Assembly: GCA_035997545.1 (NCBI GenBank)
Contig: DASYIL010000178.1
Coordinates: 1 to 22,286 of the forward strand
Source of the DNA: GCA-003244245 sp035997545
GTDB lineage: Bacteria > Actinomycetota > Actinomycetes > Mycobacteriales > Pseudonocardiaceae
Reading direction: 5' to 3'
DNA: 22,286 bases
Part shown: piece by piece, positions 14,174-22,030 of the stretch
Layout: each line of letters opens with the position of its first letter
Numbering within the stretch: the first letter of the stretch is position 1
Notes under the pieces: generated by a model
Database searches by the model: none
Told to the model about the DNA's origin: nothing
The model's input: only the letters and a program-made list of their open reading frames with translations
Position numbers and translations under genes: made by a program

Positions 14174-15893
14174 CCAATGCGTCGCCCGGCTCCCCGCCGT
14201 CGCCGCAGCGCTACTCCTCACGTTGCTGGTGGGTTGTGCCGCTGTCCCCTCGAGCTCCGACATGCAAGTGGTGCGCTCGCTGCCGGGGGGCTCGCGAGTG
14301 ACCCCACCGGCCGGTCCGCAACGGGGCGTGGACCCGTTCCGGCTGGTGCGGGACTTCATTGAGGCCACCGGCAGCGCAGCCAACGGGCACGCCGCCGCCC
14401 GCGCTTTCCTATCCCGGGAGGCGGCGGCGAATTGGGATGACGGGGCCGGCCTCACCGTGGTCGAGGACGCTCCCGGCGCCACCCCACAGGGCGGCGCCGC
14501 CGCCGACGGTGTCCGGCGGATCCGGGTGGGGGGCTCGCGGCTGGGTGTGCTCACCGCCGACGGCAGCTTCACGCCCGGGGCGGGGACGTTCTCCGTCCCG
14601 CTTGACGTAGTCCAAGAGCGCGGCGAGTGGCGGATCACCAACCCGCCACCAGGCGTACTGGTGGAGGCCACTGCCTTCCGGAACAACTATCGTCAGGTTC
14701 GGGTTTTCTTCGTCGACCCAAACCGCGGCACCTTGGTGCCCGACCTGCGCTGGCTGCCCATGCAACCGGAATCCACGCTAGCTGGGCGGGCGTTGGACTT
14801 GCTGCTGACCGGACCGTCCGAGCGGTTGGCCGGAGCTGTCCGGTCGATGTTGCCGGAAAGGACCCGGCCCAGATCCAACGTGCTGATCACCAGATCCGGT
14901 CGGGCTGTGATCAATCTGACCGGCCTCGACGCACTGGGTGATCAGGACCGGCGGCTGGTCGCGGCGCAGATCGTCGGCACCCTGGATGCCTTGCTGCCCG
15001 CCCCGCTGCGGCTACTCGCCGACGGCGAACCACTGGTGCCAGGGCAGGTCGAGTGGCGCTCGGCCGATATCGCCTCGTATATACCGCCGGCCGGCCCGCG
15101 ATCCGACGTGCCCGGGCAGGCGGTCGTCAATGGCCGGCTGAACAGGCTCGATGGCGTCCCGGCGCCAGGACCTGCCGGTGCCGGACAGTTCGCGGTGCTC
15201 AACGCAGCCCGCTCGAGTCCCGGCGGGGAGTTGCTTGCAGCGGTCGTCGCCGGCCCGGGCGCCCACCCGCAGCTGCGGGTGGGCCCGGTCGATGGGGACC
15301 TGGCAGTCGTGGCGCTGGACGCGCTGTCGATGACTCGGCCCACCTGGCGGCCTTCGGGCACCGAGGTGTGGACCGTGATCAACGGCCGCACTGTGGAGGG
15401 GGTGGCGCTGTCGGGCGCCGGTCAGGCGTCGACCTACCAAGTCGACGCCACTGAACTGGCGCAGTTGGGCCCCATCACCGAGCTTCGACTGGCCCGGGAC
15501 GGGGTGCGGGTGGCCGCGGTGGTCGGCGGGCGTGTGGTGGTGGCCGCGGTGGTGACCGAGTCCGGCGCGGTGAGCCTGCGCCACCCTCAAGTACTGCGTG
15601 AGGGTAACCTGCTACCGATCGCAAGCGTGGACTGGGCGCGTCCAGAGTTGCTGGTAGTGGCGTCTACCGGGTTGGCTCCTCAGGTGTCCTCGGTGTCGGT
15701 GGACGGGCTGACCCGTCGGCAGGTATCCAGCACCAACCTCACCGGCCCGGTAACCGGCATCGCCGCCGCACCCGGCCGTGTGATCGTGGTGGCAGATGCC
15801 ACCGGGTTGTGGGCCTATTCGGATGCCCAAGAGGTGTGGGAACCGCTGCTCGGCGGGATCGGGCCGGGCGCGGTACCGCTTTACCCCGGCTGA
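14166..15893 (+). CDS. lpqB: Lipoprotein LpqB, MtrAB accessory protein
   Basis: The product (575 aa) starts with a lipoprotein signal: a few residues, the hydrophobic run VAAALLLTLLVGC, and the lipobox LLVGC with Cys24 as acylation site. A GerMN domain is recognisable at about 180-300 (QVRVFFVDPNRGTLVPDLRW, ALDLLLTGPSERLAGAVRSM), and the C-terminal half resembles the LpqB beta-propeller (TRPTWRPSGTEVWTVINGRT and similar blades). LpqB binds the outer domain of MtrB in mycobacteria and tunes MtrA phosphorylation; the location here (mtrA-mtrB-lpqB, seven bases after mtrB) supports the same role outside the membrane. No ribosome-binding site is close to ATG 14166/14169: the only G-run (14135-14140) is about 25 bases away, so initiation may depend on ribosomes ending on mtrB. 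The mycobacterial gene between lpqB and comF (Rv3243c) is missing. Confidence 0.93.
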   Translation: MMRQCVARLPAVAAALLLTLLVGCAAVPSSSDMQVVRSLPGGSRVTPPAGPQRGVDPFRLVRDFIEATGSAANGHAAARAFLSREAAANWDDGAGLTVVEDAPGATPQGGAAADGVRRIRVGGSRLGVLTADGSFTPGAGTFSVPLDVVQERGEWRITNPPPGVLVEATAFRNNYRQVRVFFVDPNRGTLVPDLRWLPMQPESTLAGRALDLLLTGPSERLAGAVRSMLPERTRPRSNVLITRSGRAVINLTGLDALGDQDRRLVAAQIVGTLDALLPAPLRLLADGEPLVPGQVEWRSADIASYIPPAGPRSDVPGQAVVNGRLNRLDGVPAPGPAGAGQFAVLNAARSSPGGELLAAVVAGPGAHPQLRVGPVDGDLAVVALDALSMTRPTWRPSGTEVWTVINGRTVEGVALSGAGQASTYQVDATELAQLGPITELRLARDGVRVAAVVGGRVVVAAVVTESGAVSLRHPQVLREGNLLPIASVDWARPELLVVASTGLAPQVSSVSVDGLTRRQVSSTNLTGPVTGIAAAPGRVIVVADATGLWAYSDAQEVWEPLLGGIGPGAVPLYPG

Positions 15894-16000
15894 CTCCCCT
15901 GGTGCAAGCCTGGCGCCGCCGCGGTGGGGACAGCCGGGGTCGTTGTGCACAGCCGGGCCGCCGGCGGGGTCCGCCGCCGTTGCGGTGTGGACGTCGGGGC

Positions 16001-16006
16001 CAAGCT
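16001..16006 (+). promoter_or_regulatory. Possible -10 (CAAGCT) for a leaderless comF message
   Basis: CAAGCT differs from TANNNT at its first base and ends six bases before GTG 16013. No Shine-Dalgarno is present in the gap. The 119-base gap after lpqB shows nothing else. Confidence 0.27.
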
Positions 16007-16012
16007 GGCAGG

Positions 16013-16693
16013 GTGCGCGCGCTGCTGGACCTCCTGCTGCCGGTCGACTGCGGCGGCTGCGGTGCGCCGGGCTCGGCCTGGTGCCCTTGCTGTGCGGCGC
16101 TGTTGGGGGCGCCAGTGCCGGTGTATCCGCCGTGCTGTGCAGCCGGACCGCCGGTGTACGCCCCACCGGTGTATGCACTAGGGGCCTACCGCGGTCGGCT
16201 GCGTGCGGCACTGTTGGCCTACAAGGAGCGAGGCCGCCGCGACCTCGGGAGCCCGCTGGGTGGCGCGCTGGCGCACGGGCTCCTGCAACTGCAGCTCGGA
16301 CCCGGACCCGGCGGCGTATGCCTGGTGCCGGTGCCGTCCCGCCGGTCGGCTGCGGCTCGCCGCGGCGGGCAACACGTGACGCTGCTGGCGCAGCGGGCAG
16401 CCGCTGCACTGGCCGGCGCGGGGGTGGCGGCCGCGGTCGCCCCAGGGTTACGGATGGCCCGTGGGGTGCGCGACTCAGTCGGGCTGGCGGCGGTGGCCCG
16501 GCAAGCCAACCTGGCGGGCCGGGTGCTGCCGAGACGGGCTGGCCTGCCGCCCACCGGTACGCCGGTCGTGCTCGTCGACGACGTGGTGACCACCGGCGCG
16601 ACCGTCGCAGCCTGCGTCGGGGCGCTATTCCAGACGGGTATCGAGGTGTCCGCGATCGTGGTGCTCGCCGCGGCCGGGTGTCACGCACCGTAG
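16013..16693 (+). CDS. comF: ComF family phosphoribosyltransferase-like protein
   Basis: The product (226 aa) has an N-terminal zinc knuckle (LPVDCGGCGAPGSAWCPCC, Cys13, Cys16, Cys24, Cys27), then ALGAYRGRLRAALLAYKERG, VPVPSRRSAAARRGGQHVTL and the phosphoribosyltransferase signature VVLVDDVVTTGATVAAC at about 185-201. This is the layout of ComF/GntX proteins. Family members act in DNA uptake in some bacteria; in actinomycetes without known competence the role is unclear, and the substrate is not established. GTG 16013 is chosen as the first codon of the conserved start VRALLDLLLPVDC. The open frame continuing back to 15809 overlaps lpqB and has no family likeness. Extra Cys41-Cys42 follow the knuckle and could also bind metal. 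Confidence 0.9.
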   Translation: MRALLDLLLPVDCGGCGAPGSAWCPCCAALLGAPVPVYPPCCAAGPPVYAPPVYALGAYRGRLRAALLAYKERGRRDLGSPLGGALAHGLLQLQLGPGPGGVCLVPVPSRRSAAARRGGQHVTLLAQRAAAALAGAGVAAAVAPGLRMARGVRDSVGLAAVARQANLAGRVLPRRAGLPPTGTPVVLVDDVVTTGATVAACVGALFQTGIEVSAIVVLAAAGCHAP

Positions 16694-16787
16694 TATCCGC
16701 AGGGTGCGTGACTCCACCCAGAGCGTTTACTCTACGGAGCGGGACGTCGGGCTCTGGCGACGGCGCCCTAGGCGGACTACGGTGCCT

Positions 16788-16813
16788 GGAACTAGCACCA
16801 ATCGCTGCTGGTT
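16788..16813 (+). promoter_or_regulatory. SigH/SigR-like promoter motif upstream of hpf (GGAAC-N18-GTT)
   Basis: GGAAC (16788-16792), 18 bases, then GTT (16811-16813) fits the thiol-stress sigma-factor pattern GGAAY-N16/20-GTT known from mycobacterial SigH and streptomycete SigR. Transcription would start near 16820, about 150 bases before hpf, leaving a long leader. The leader contains GGAGGAGG (16815-16822) and an eight-codon ORF (MVLTPAVE, 16833-16859). The motif is short, so chance is possible. Confidence 0.33.
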
Positions 16814-16968
16814 CGGAGGAGGCGAAATAGCCATGGTCCTGACGCCGGCGGTCGAGTGATCTTTTCGGGCGGTCCCCGCTAGTGCCGTCCGAACATCGCC
16901 CAGTGACGATCACTGCAATGCCCCGGCGTCGCCGAAGTCCTGTTGGACAACGCGAGGAGGTCGCCCTG

Positions 16969-17739
16969 GTGAACATTGTTGTGAAGGGTCGCAACGTCGA
17001 GGTGCCCGATCACTACCGGGTGCACGTCACCGAGAAGCTCGCCCGCATCAAACGCTATGATCACAAGGCCATCCAGTACGATGTTGAACTGTTCCACGAA
17101 CGCAATCCCCGGCAGTCGAAGAGCTGCCAGCGGGTGGAGATCACCGGCCAGTGCCGCGGACAGGTAGTCCGGGCTGAGGCGTGCGGTCCGGACTTCTACG
17201 CCGCACTCGACGCGGCGGTGAGCAAGCTGGACAACCGGCTCCGCCGGGCTGCGGACCGGCGTAAGGTGCACCATGGACGCCGCCAGCCCACGTCCGTCGC
17301 CGAGGCCACGGCGCCGCTGGCGGCGGTGCTGGCCTCCGATCTCGGCACCGAAATTGCAGTCCAGGCCAATGAGGTCCAGACCACCGCCAATGAGGTCCAG
17401 ACCACCGAGGTCCAGACCACCGAGGTCCAGACCGAGGTTCAGGCCAACGGGGTCCAGATCAACGGCCGGCACCACCGGACGGCGGTGCGGAACCCACCGG
17501 AGCAAGAACTCGACTACGAGCTCCCCACTCAGCGGTGGCATTCGCCGGATGCGGAGGGACTAGGTCGCATTGTGCGGCGCAAGAAGCACTCCGCCGAACC
17601 CATGACTGTTGACCAGGCGCTCTACGAGATGGAGCTCGTGGGCCACGACTTCTACCTGTTCTCCGACGCCGCCTCCGGCCTGCCCAGTGTCGTGTACCGC
17701 CGGCAGGGCTTCCACTACGGCGTGATCCAGCTCGTCTAA
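16969..17739 (+). CDS. hpf: Ribosome hibernation-promoting factor, long form (HPF)
   Basis: A long HPF (256 aa). Residues 1-100 are the S30AE domain (NIVVKGRNVEVPDHYRVHVT, EKLARIKRYD, AALDAAVSKLDNRLRRAADR) that sits in the mRNA/tRNA channel of the 30S subunit. A variable linker follows (about 101-195), then the C-terminal dimerising domain (RIVRRKKHSAEPMTVDQALY, LVGHDFYLFSDAASGLPSVV, YRRQGFHYGVIQL). In long HPFs this last domain joins two ribosomes into 100S particles during stationary phase or stress. GTG 16969 follows GAGGAGG (16954-16960) by eight bases and gives the standard start MNIVVKGRN; the open frame from 16882 has no family support. The linker contains an unusual EVQTT repeat. A SigH/SigR-like motif lies upstream and a large hairpin follows the stop by 14 bases, so this is probably a single-gene unit. 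Confidence 0.95.
   Translation: MNIVVKGRNVEVPDHYRVHVTEKLARIKRYDHKAIQYDVELFHERNPRQSKSCQRVEITGQCRGQVVRAEACGPDFYAALDAAVSKLDNRLRRAADRRKVHHGRRQPTSVAEATAPLAAVLASDLGTEIAVQANEVQTTANEVQTTEVQTTEVQTEVQANGVQINGRHHRTAVRNPPEQELDYELPTQRWHSPDAEGLGRIVRRKKHSAEPMTVDQALYEMELVGHDFYLFSDAASGLPSVVYRRQGFHYGVIQLV
17365..17457 (+). repeat. Tandem repeat encoding the HPF linker
   Basis: A 21-base unit (17365-17385, exact copy 17386-17406) is followed by shortened copies at 17407-17421, 17422-17433 and 17434-17442 and a diverged one to 17457. The core is GAGGTCCAGACCACC. It encodes (AN)EVQTT-type repeats at residues 133-163 and keeps the frame throughout. Confidence 0.93.
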
Positions 17740-17753
17740 CGCCGTTCCCTTTA

Positions 17754-17824
17754 GCCATGATCGCTGTCTGTGTGCGAACGACGACACCATGTGTCGCTCA
17801 CGGCACACAGACGGCGATCATGGC
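17754..17824 (+). terminator. 22-bp near-perfect hairpin between hpf and secA
   Basis: Left arm 17754-17775 pairs with right arm 17803-17824 over 22 positions, the one exception being a T:G (wobble in RNA). The arms begin GCCATGATCGC and end GGCGATCATGGC. The 27-base loop holds a second stem, CGACAC (17782-17787) with GTGTCG (17791-17796), around CAT. GTTTC and a G-run follow, without a true T-run. Position (14 bases after hpf) suggests a terminator; its size and near-symmetry also fit a dispersed repeat or a protein-binding palindrome. Confidence 0.68.
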
Positions 17825-17966
17825 GTTTCGGGGGTAGTTGACCTGCGTTGATAACGGCACCGCTGAGACAGGGCATACGATGACGCACAGATCGGCGGTG
17901 CGCGCTGCCCTGCGGCACGCCACAAGGCCGCCGAGCCGTGTCCCGATACGAGTGAGGTCTCCCACG

Positions 17967-20867
17967 GTGGTCCTGTCCCGACTGCTCCGCGCCGGTGAGC
18001 ACAAGACGGTGCGCCGGTTGCGCGCCATCGCCGACCACATCAACGGCCTGGAGGACCAGGTCACTGGCCAGTCCGATGCCCAACTGCGGGCCAAAACCGA
18101 CGAGTTCCGCCAGCGTCACAGTCGGGGCGAGTCGCTCAACGACCTGCTGCCCGACACGTTCGCGGTGGTCCGCGAGGCGGCCAAACGCACGCTGGGTCAG
18201 CGACACTTCGACGCGCAGCTGATGGGCGGTGCAGCGATGCACCTGGGCAACATCGCCGAGATGCGCACCGGCGAGGGCAAGACGTTAACCTGCGTGCTGC
18301 CCGCCTACCTCAACGCGGTCGCCGGTACGGGGGTGCACGTCGTCACGGTCAACGACTATCTCGCCAAGCGCGACGCGGAGTGGATGGGCCGGGTGCACCG
18401 CTTCCTCGGCCTCGACGTCGGGGTGATCCTGTCCCAGATGACCCCGGACGAGCGGCGCACCGCCTACCACGCCGACGTCACCTATGGCACGAACAACGAG
18501 TTCGGTTTCGACTACCTGCGCGACAACATGGCCTGGAGCCTCGAAGACTGCGTGCAGCGTGGGCACAGCTTCGCCATCGTCGACGAGGTCGACTCCATCC
18601 TCATCGACGAGGCGCGTACTCCCCTGATCATCTCCGGGCCCGCTGACCAGTCCTCCCGCTGGTACAGCGAGTTCGCTCGACTCGCCCCGATGCTCAAGCG
18701 CGACGTGCACTACGAAGTGGATGACCGCAAGCGCACCGTGGGCGTCTCCGAGGAGGGTGTCGAGTTCGTCGAGGACCAGCTGGGCGTCGAGAACCTCTAC
18801 GAGGCGGCCAATACACCGCTGGTCGGCTTCCTCAACAACGCGCTCAAGGCCAAGGAGCTGTACACCAAGGACAAGGACTACATCGTCAGCGACGGTGAGG
18901 TCCTCATCGTCGACGAGTTCACCGGCCGGGTGCTGCACGGCCGGCGCTACAACGAGGGAATGCACCAGGCCATCGAGGCCAAGGAGAAGGTGGAGATCAA
19001 GGCCGAAAACCAGACGTTGGCCACGATCACGCTGCAGAACTATTTCCGGCTCTACGACAAGCTCGCCGGGATGACCGGTACGGCGCAGACCGAGGCGGCC
19101 GAGCTGGCCCAGATCTACAAGCTGGGTGTGGTGCCGATCCCCACCCACAAGCCGATGATCCGTGAGGACAAGGGCGACCTGATCTACAAGAACGAGGAGG
19201 CGAAGTTCGCCGCGGTGGTCGCCGACATCGCGCAGCGGCACGCCAAGGGTCAGCCGGTGCTGGTCGGCACCGCGAGCGTGGAGCGTTCGGAGTACCTGTC
19301 GAAGGCTCTGGTGGCCGTCGGCATCCCGCATTCGGTGCTCAACGCCAAGCAGCACGAGAAAGAGGCGATGATCGTCGCCGAGGCCGGCCGCACGGGTGCG
19401 GTCACCGTGGCCACCAACATGGCTGGTCGCGGGACCGACATCATGCTGGGCGGCAACCCGGAGTTCCTTGCCGACACCGCACTGCGGGCCCGCGGGCTGG
19501 ACCCGGTGGAGACCCCCGAGGAATACGAAGCGGCCTGGGAGGCGGCCGTGGACGAGGCCCGGGCCGAGGTCGAGGCCGAGGCCAGGGAAGTTGTCGCCGC
19601 CGGTGGGCTGTATGTGCTGGGCACCGAGCGGCACGAGTCACGGCGGATCGACAACCAGTTGCGCGGCCGCTCTGGGCGTCAGGGTGACCCTGGCGAGTCC
19701 CGGTTCTACTTGTCCTTGCGTGACGAGCTCATGGTGCGGTTCAACGGCCCGCTGGTCGAGTCCATCATGACCCGGCTGCGGATGGAGGACGACATCCCGA
19801 TCGAGGCCAAGATGGTCACCAGGGCGATCCAGTCCGCGCAGACCCAGGTCGAGCAACAGAACTTCGAGATCCGCAAGAACGTCCTCAAGTACGACGAGGT
19901 CATGGATCTGCAGCGCAAGGTGATCTACGCCGAGCGGCTCCGGGTGCTCAAAGGCGAGGATCTGCGCGAGCAGATCGACCACATGATGACGGATGTGATC
20001 ACCGCCTACGTCGACGGCGCCACCGAGAACGGGTACGTCGAGGACTGGGACCTCGACCAGCTGTGGGCGGCGCTGAAGGGGCTGTACCCGGTCAGCATCA
20101 GGCATCAAGACATCGGTGACAACAGTGATGATTCTTCTGGGGTAGACCTAACCCGCGACGTGCTGCTGGCGGCTGTGCTCGACGACGCGCGGGCGTCCTA
20201 CGCCCGTCGTGAGGCCGAACTCGAGGAGATGGCAGGCGAGGGTGCGATGCGGGAGCTCGAGCGCCGCGTTGTGCTCTCGGTGCTGGACCGCAAGTGGCGG
20301 GAACACCTCTATGAGATGGACTACCTCAAGGAGGGCATCGGGCTGCGCGCGATGGCGCAGCGCGACCCGCTGGTGGAGTACAAGCGCGAGGGATACGAGA
20401 TGTTCAGCGCACTGCTGGAGGCGCTGAAGGAGGAGTCGGTCGGGTTCTTGTTCAACGTGCAGGTCCAGGTCGCCGAGCAGGAGGTCGCCGAGGACCCGGC
20501 GCAGGCCCCGATCACCCCGCTGGCGGCCCCTGCGCCGGCCGGTTCGGCGCTCTCGCAGCTCGACGGTCAGACCGGTGACCGCGGACTTCCCGCGGCGCAG
20601 GATTCACCCGCGCTGGGTTCACCCGGGGTGGGCGCCGCCGGCCTGGCCGAGCCACCGTCGCGGCCACTGACTTACACCGGACCGACCGAAGATGGCGGCA
20701 CCGAGGTGCGGGGGCGTGGCAATCGTCCCCAGCATGCCGCTGGCAACGGTGCCAAGGAACGGACCGTGACCGGCGGGCAGGGGCCCTCCCGCAACGCTCC
20801 CTGCCCGTGCGGTTCGGGCAAGAAGTACAAGCGCTGCCATGGCGCGCCCACCTCGGCCCGCTCCTGA
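17967..20867 (+). CDS. secA1: Preprotein translocase ATPase SecA (SecA1)
   Basis: The motor of the general secretion channel, pushing unfolded proteins through SecYEG (966 aa). Nucleotide-binding fold 1 has RTGEGKT with Lys105 and the DEVD box at 206-209 (IVDEVDSILIDEARTPLI). The preprotein-binding region carries IVDEFTGRVLHGRRYNEGMH. Fold 2 has ATNMAGRGTDIMLGGNP and QLRGRSGRQGDPGESRFYLS. The helical scaffold/wing domain follows (VMDLQRKVIYAERLRVL, VLDRKWREHLYEMDYLKEGI). A low-complexity linker of about 80 residues ends in the SEC-C zinc site NAPCPCGSGKKYKRCHG. GTG 17967 gives the standard VVLSRLLRAGEHKTVRRLRA; GAGG at 17953-17956 is a weak ribosome-binding site, and the open frame from 17838 has no family likeness. 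TACGAT at 17876-17881 is a possible -10. It looks like the essential SecA1, not the shorter SecA2. Confidence 0.97.
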   Translation: MVLSRLLRAGEHKTVRRLRAIADHINGLEDQVTGQSDAQLRAKTDEFRQRHSRGESLNDLLPDTFAVVREAAKRTLGQRHFDAQLMGGAAMHLGNIAEMRTGEGKTLTCVLPAYLNAVAGTGVHVVTVNDYLAKRDAEWMGRVHRFLGLDVGVILSQMTPDERRTAYHADVTYGTNNEFGFDYLRDNMAWSLEDCVQRGHSFAIVDEVDSILIDEARTPLIISGPADQSSRWYSEFARLAPMLKRDVHYEVDDRKRTVGVSEEGVEFVEDQLGVENLYEAANTPLVGFLNNALKAKELYTKDKDYIVSDGEVLIVDEFTGRVLHGRRYNEGMHQAIEAKEKVEIKAENQTLATITLQNYFRLYDKLAGMTGTAQTEAAELAQIYKLGVVPIPTHKPMIREDKGDLIYKNEEAKFAAVVADIAQRHAKGQPVLVGTASVERSEYLSKALVAVGIPHSVLNAKQHEKEAMIVAEAGRTGAVTVATNMAGRGTDIMLGGNPEFLADTALRARGLDPVETPEEYEAAWEAAVDEARAEVEAEAREVVAAGGLYVLGTERHESRRIDNQLRGRSGRQGDPGESRFYLSLRDELMVRFNGPLVESIMTRLRMEDDIPIEAKMVTRAIQSAQTQVEQQNFEIRKNVLKYDEVMDLQRKVIYAERLRVLKGEDLREQIDHMMTDVITAYVDGATENGYVEDWDLDQLWAALKGLYPVSIRHQDIGDNSDDSSGVDLTRDVLLAAVLDDARASYARREAELEEMAGEGAMRELERRVVLSVLDRKWREHLYEMDYLKEGIGLRAMAQRDPLVEYKREGYEMFSALLEALKEESVGFLFNVQVQVAEQEVAEDPAQAPITPLAAPAPAGSALSQLDGQTGDRGLPAAQDSPALGSPGVGAAGLAEPPSRPLTYTGPTEDGGTEVRGRGNRPQHAAGNGAKERTVTGGQGPSRNAPCPCGSGKKYKRCHGAPTSARS

Positions 20868-20875
20868 GCGTCCGA

Positions 20876-20890
20876 GGTGGCGCTGCCACC
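20876..20890. terminator. Small hairpin between convergent secA and sigma gene
   Basis: GGTGGC and GCCACC pair around a GCT loop, eight bases after the secA stop. There is no T-run on either strand. The 72-base gap also holds GTCCGGGCC twice in direct orientation (20905-20913, 20922-20930). It could stop transcription from both sides. Confidence 0.42.
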
Positions 20891-20939
20891 ATTGCGGCCC
20901 GCGCGTCCGGGCCCAGCACCCGTCCGGGCCGGTAACGCG

Positions 20940-21506
20940 TTAGGACGCGATTGCCTCGCGCAGCCGGCCCAGCGCCCGGTGCTGCGCTACCCGGACCGCG
21001 CCGGCAGTCGACCCGACGGCCTGAGCGGTCTCCTCGGCCGAGAGCCCTACCACGACCCGCAGGACGAGAATCTCGCGCTGCTTGTCCGGCAGCATGTCCA
21101 GCAGCTTGTTCATTTGCCCGGCCAGCTCACCCTGCATCGTCCGCTGCTCGGGACCCGCTTCGGTCAGTTCCGGGGAATCGGGGACCTCCGGGACTGGTTC
21201 GGTGCGGTTGCGCGCCGCCGACCGGTGGGCGTCGGCCACCTTGTGCGCGGCGATGCCGTATACGAAGGCAAGAAACGGCCGGCCCTGGTCGCGGTAACGG
21301 GGCAGGGCGGTGAGCACTGCGATACACACCTCCTGGGCCACATCATCCGCCGAGGCGAATGCCCTCTGGCCACCGACGCGGGCACGGCAGTACCGCACCG
21401 CGAGACGATGGACGTGGCTGAGCACACCTGCAATGGCCTCTCGGCCACCGGCCACTGCGGCACTCACGAGGAGGTCGAGCTCGTCCCCTACCACTGATGC
21501 TGTCAT
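20940..21506 (-). CDS. RNA polymerase sigma factor, SigD/ShbA type
   Basis: A 188-residue sigma-70-family protein with regions 2 and 4 only. Region 2 reads RRLAVRYCRARVG-like (HRLAVRYCRARVG), SADDVAQEVCIAVLTALPRY (about 52-71) and GRPFLAFVYGIAAHKVADAH (76-94). Region 4 reads LLDMLPDKQREILVLRVVVG, LSAEETAQAVGSTAGAVRVA and QHRALGRLR, the helix-turn-helix for the -35. These are the diagnostic stretches of mycobacterial SigD and of streptomycete ShbA, which drives transcription of the principal sigma gene hrdB. ATG 21506 is chosen because MTASVVGDELDLLVSAAVAG matches the usual length; ATG 21608, ATG 21635 or GTG 21641 would add 34-45 residues without visible family likeness, and no start has a clear ribosome-binding site. 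It lies tail-to-tail with secA, whereas the family normally sits by guaB/whiB3. No anti-sigma gene is seen. Confidence 0.88.
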   Translation of the reverse strand: MTASVVGDELDLLVSAAVAGGREAIAGVLSHVHRLAVRYCRARVGGQRAFASADDVAQEVCIAVLTALPRYRDQGRPFLAFVYGIAAHKVADAHRSAARNRTEPVPEVPDSPELTEAGPEQRTMQGELAGQMNKLLDMLPDKQREILVLRVVVGLSAEETAQAVGSTAGAVRVAQHRALGRLREAIAS

Positions 21507-22030
21507 TGCAGGGCCCAGTCCTCGTGTTCTGCGGGGACCGGCCGACCGCACCCCGGTCGGGAGAGCCCCTGTCTCGGCGGAAATGGCGGCGACATTGATC
21601 TTTAGCATGCCGGACGCTCGAGGGCCGGTCGTCATCTCCACAGGGCATCTTCCACGTACCCCAGGTCATGCAGTCCCGCTAAGGTAGATGATGTAGCTCG
21701 GGAGGTGCCTACATCTCTAGGATGATTGTCGCCGACCCATCAGGGGAAACGGCACTGCTGTTACCTCCGCCGTCGGCTGCAGATTGCCGCAGCGGGCAGG
21801 GCTGGTGACCGCCAGCAGCCAAGCCTGGGCGTTGTGGTCGATGTCGGCGCCAAACCCGCGGCCACCGGCGGCCTAGCCGATAACGTGGACGCCGCATCCG
21901 TCGCCGAACGGGCTGTTGCCTGCCGTTCCTTGTGCACACGTGGGCGTTGTTGCCGAGACGATGTGGCGCGCTCGGCGCGGGGCCCGTCTGCGGTGCGGTC
22001 ACGACCTACTAAAATGGAAATTGTGGCGGC
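21507..22030. other. Upstream region of the sigma gene; no recognisable gene
   Basis: About 520 bases without a frame that I can support. On the minus strand, TACCTT (21686-21681) is a possible -10 for the sigma gene without a fitting -35. GATGTAG (21690-21696) and CTACATC (21709-21715) form a 7-bp inverted repeat just upstream of it, a possible operator or hairpin. The stretch 21720-22010 has several short overlapping frames with no family likeness. A small AT-rich patch (ACTAAAATGGAAATT, 22009-22023) lies just beyond the 3' end of the HNH gene. Confidence 0.4.

Noticed and set aside
16833..16859. Eight-codon ORF MVLTPAVE behind GGAGGAGG in the hpf leader
   Set aside because: The ribosome-binding site is good, but the ORF ends 109 bases before hpf, so coupling is unlikely and chance is high. 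It is mentioned only with the promoter motif.
15612..16994. Minus-strand open frame of 460 codons
   Set aside because: It runs antisense through lpqB, comF and the hpf upstream region with Arg/Pro-rich shadow composition. The plus-strand genes have clear motifs.
17838..17966. 43-codon extension of secA upstream of GTG 17967
   Set aside because: No similarity to SecA; the standard N-terminus begins at 17967, and the extension would cover the likely promoter.
18285..19634. Minus-strand open frame of 449 codons
   Set aside because: It is exactly antisense to the best-conserved part of secA and has no recognisable domain.
20905..20930. GTCCGGGCC direct repeat between secA and the sigma gene
   Set aside because: Nine bases of G/C-rich sequence in a high-GC genome are easily due to chance, and no regulatory logic fits a convergent gap.
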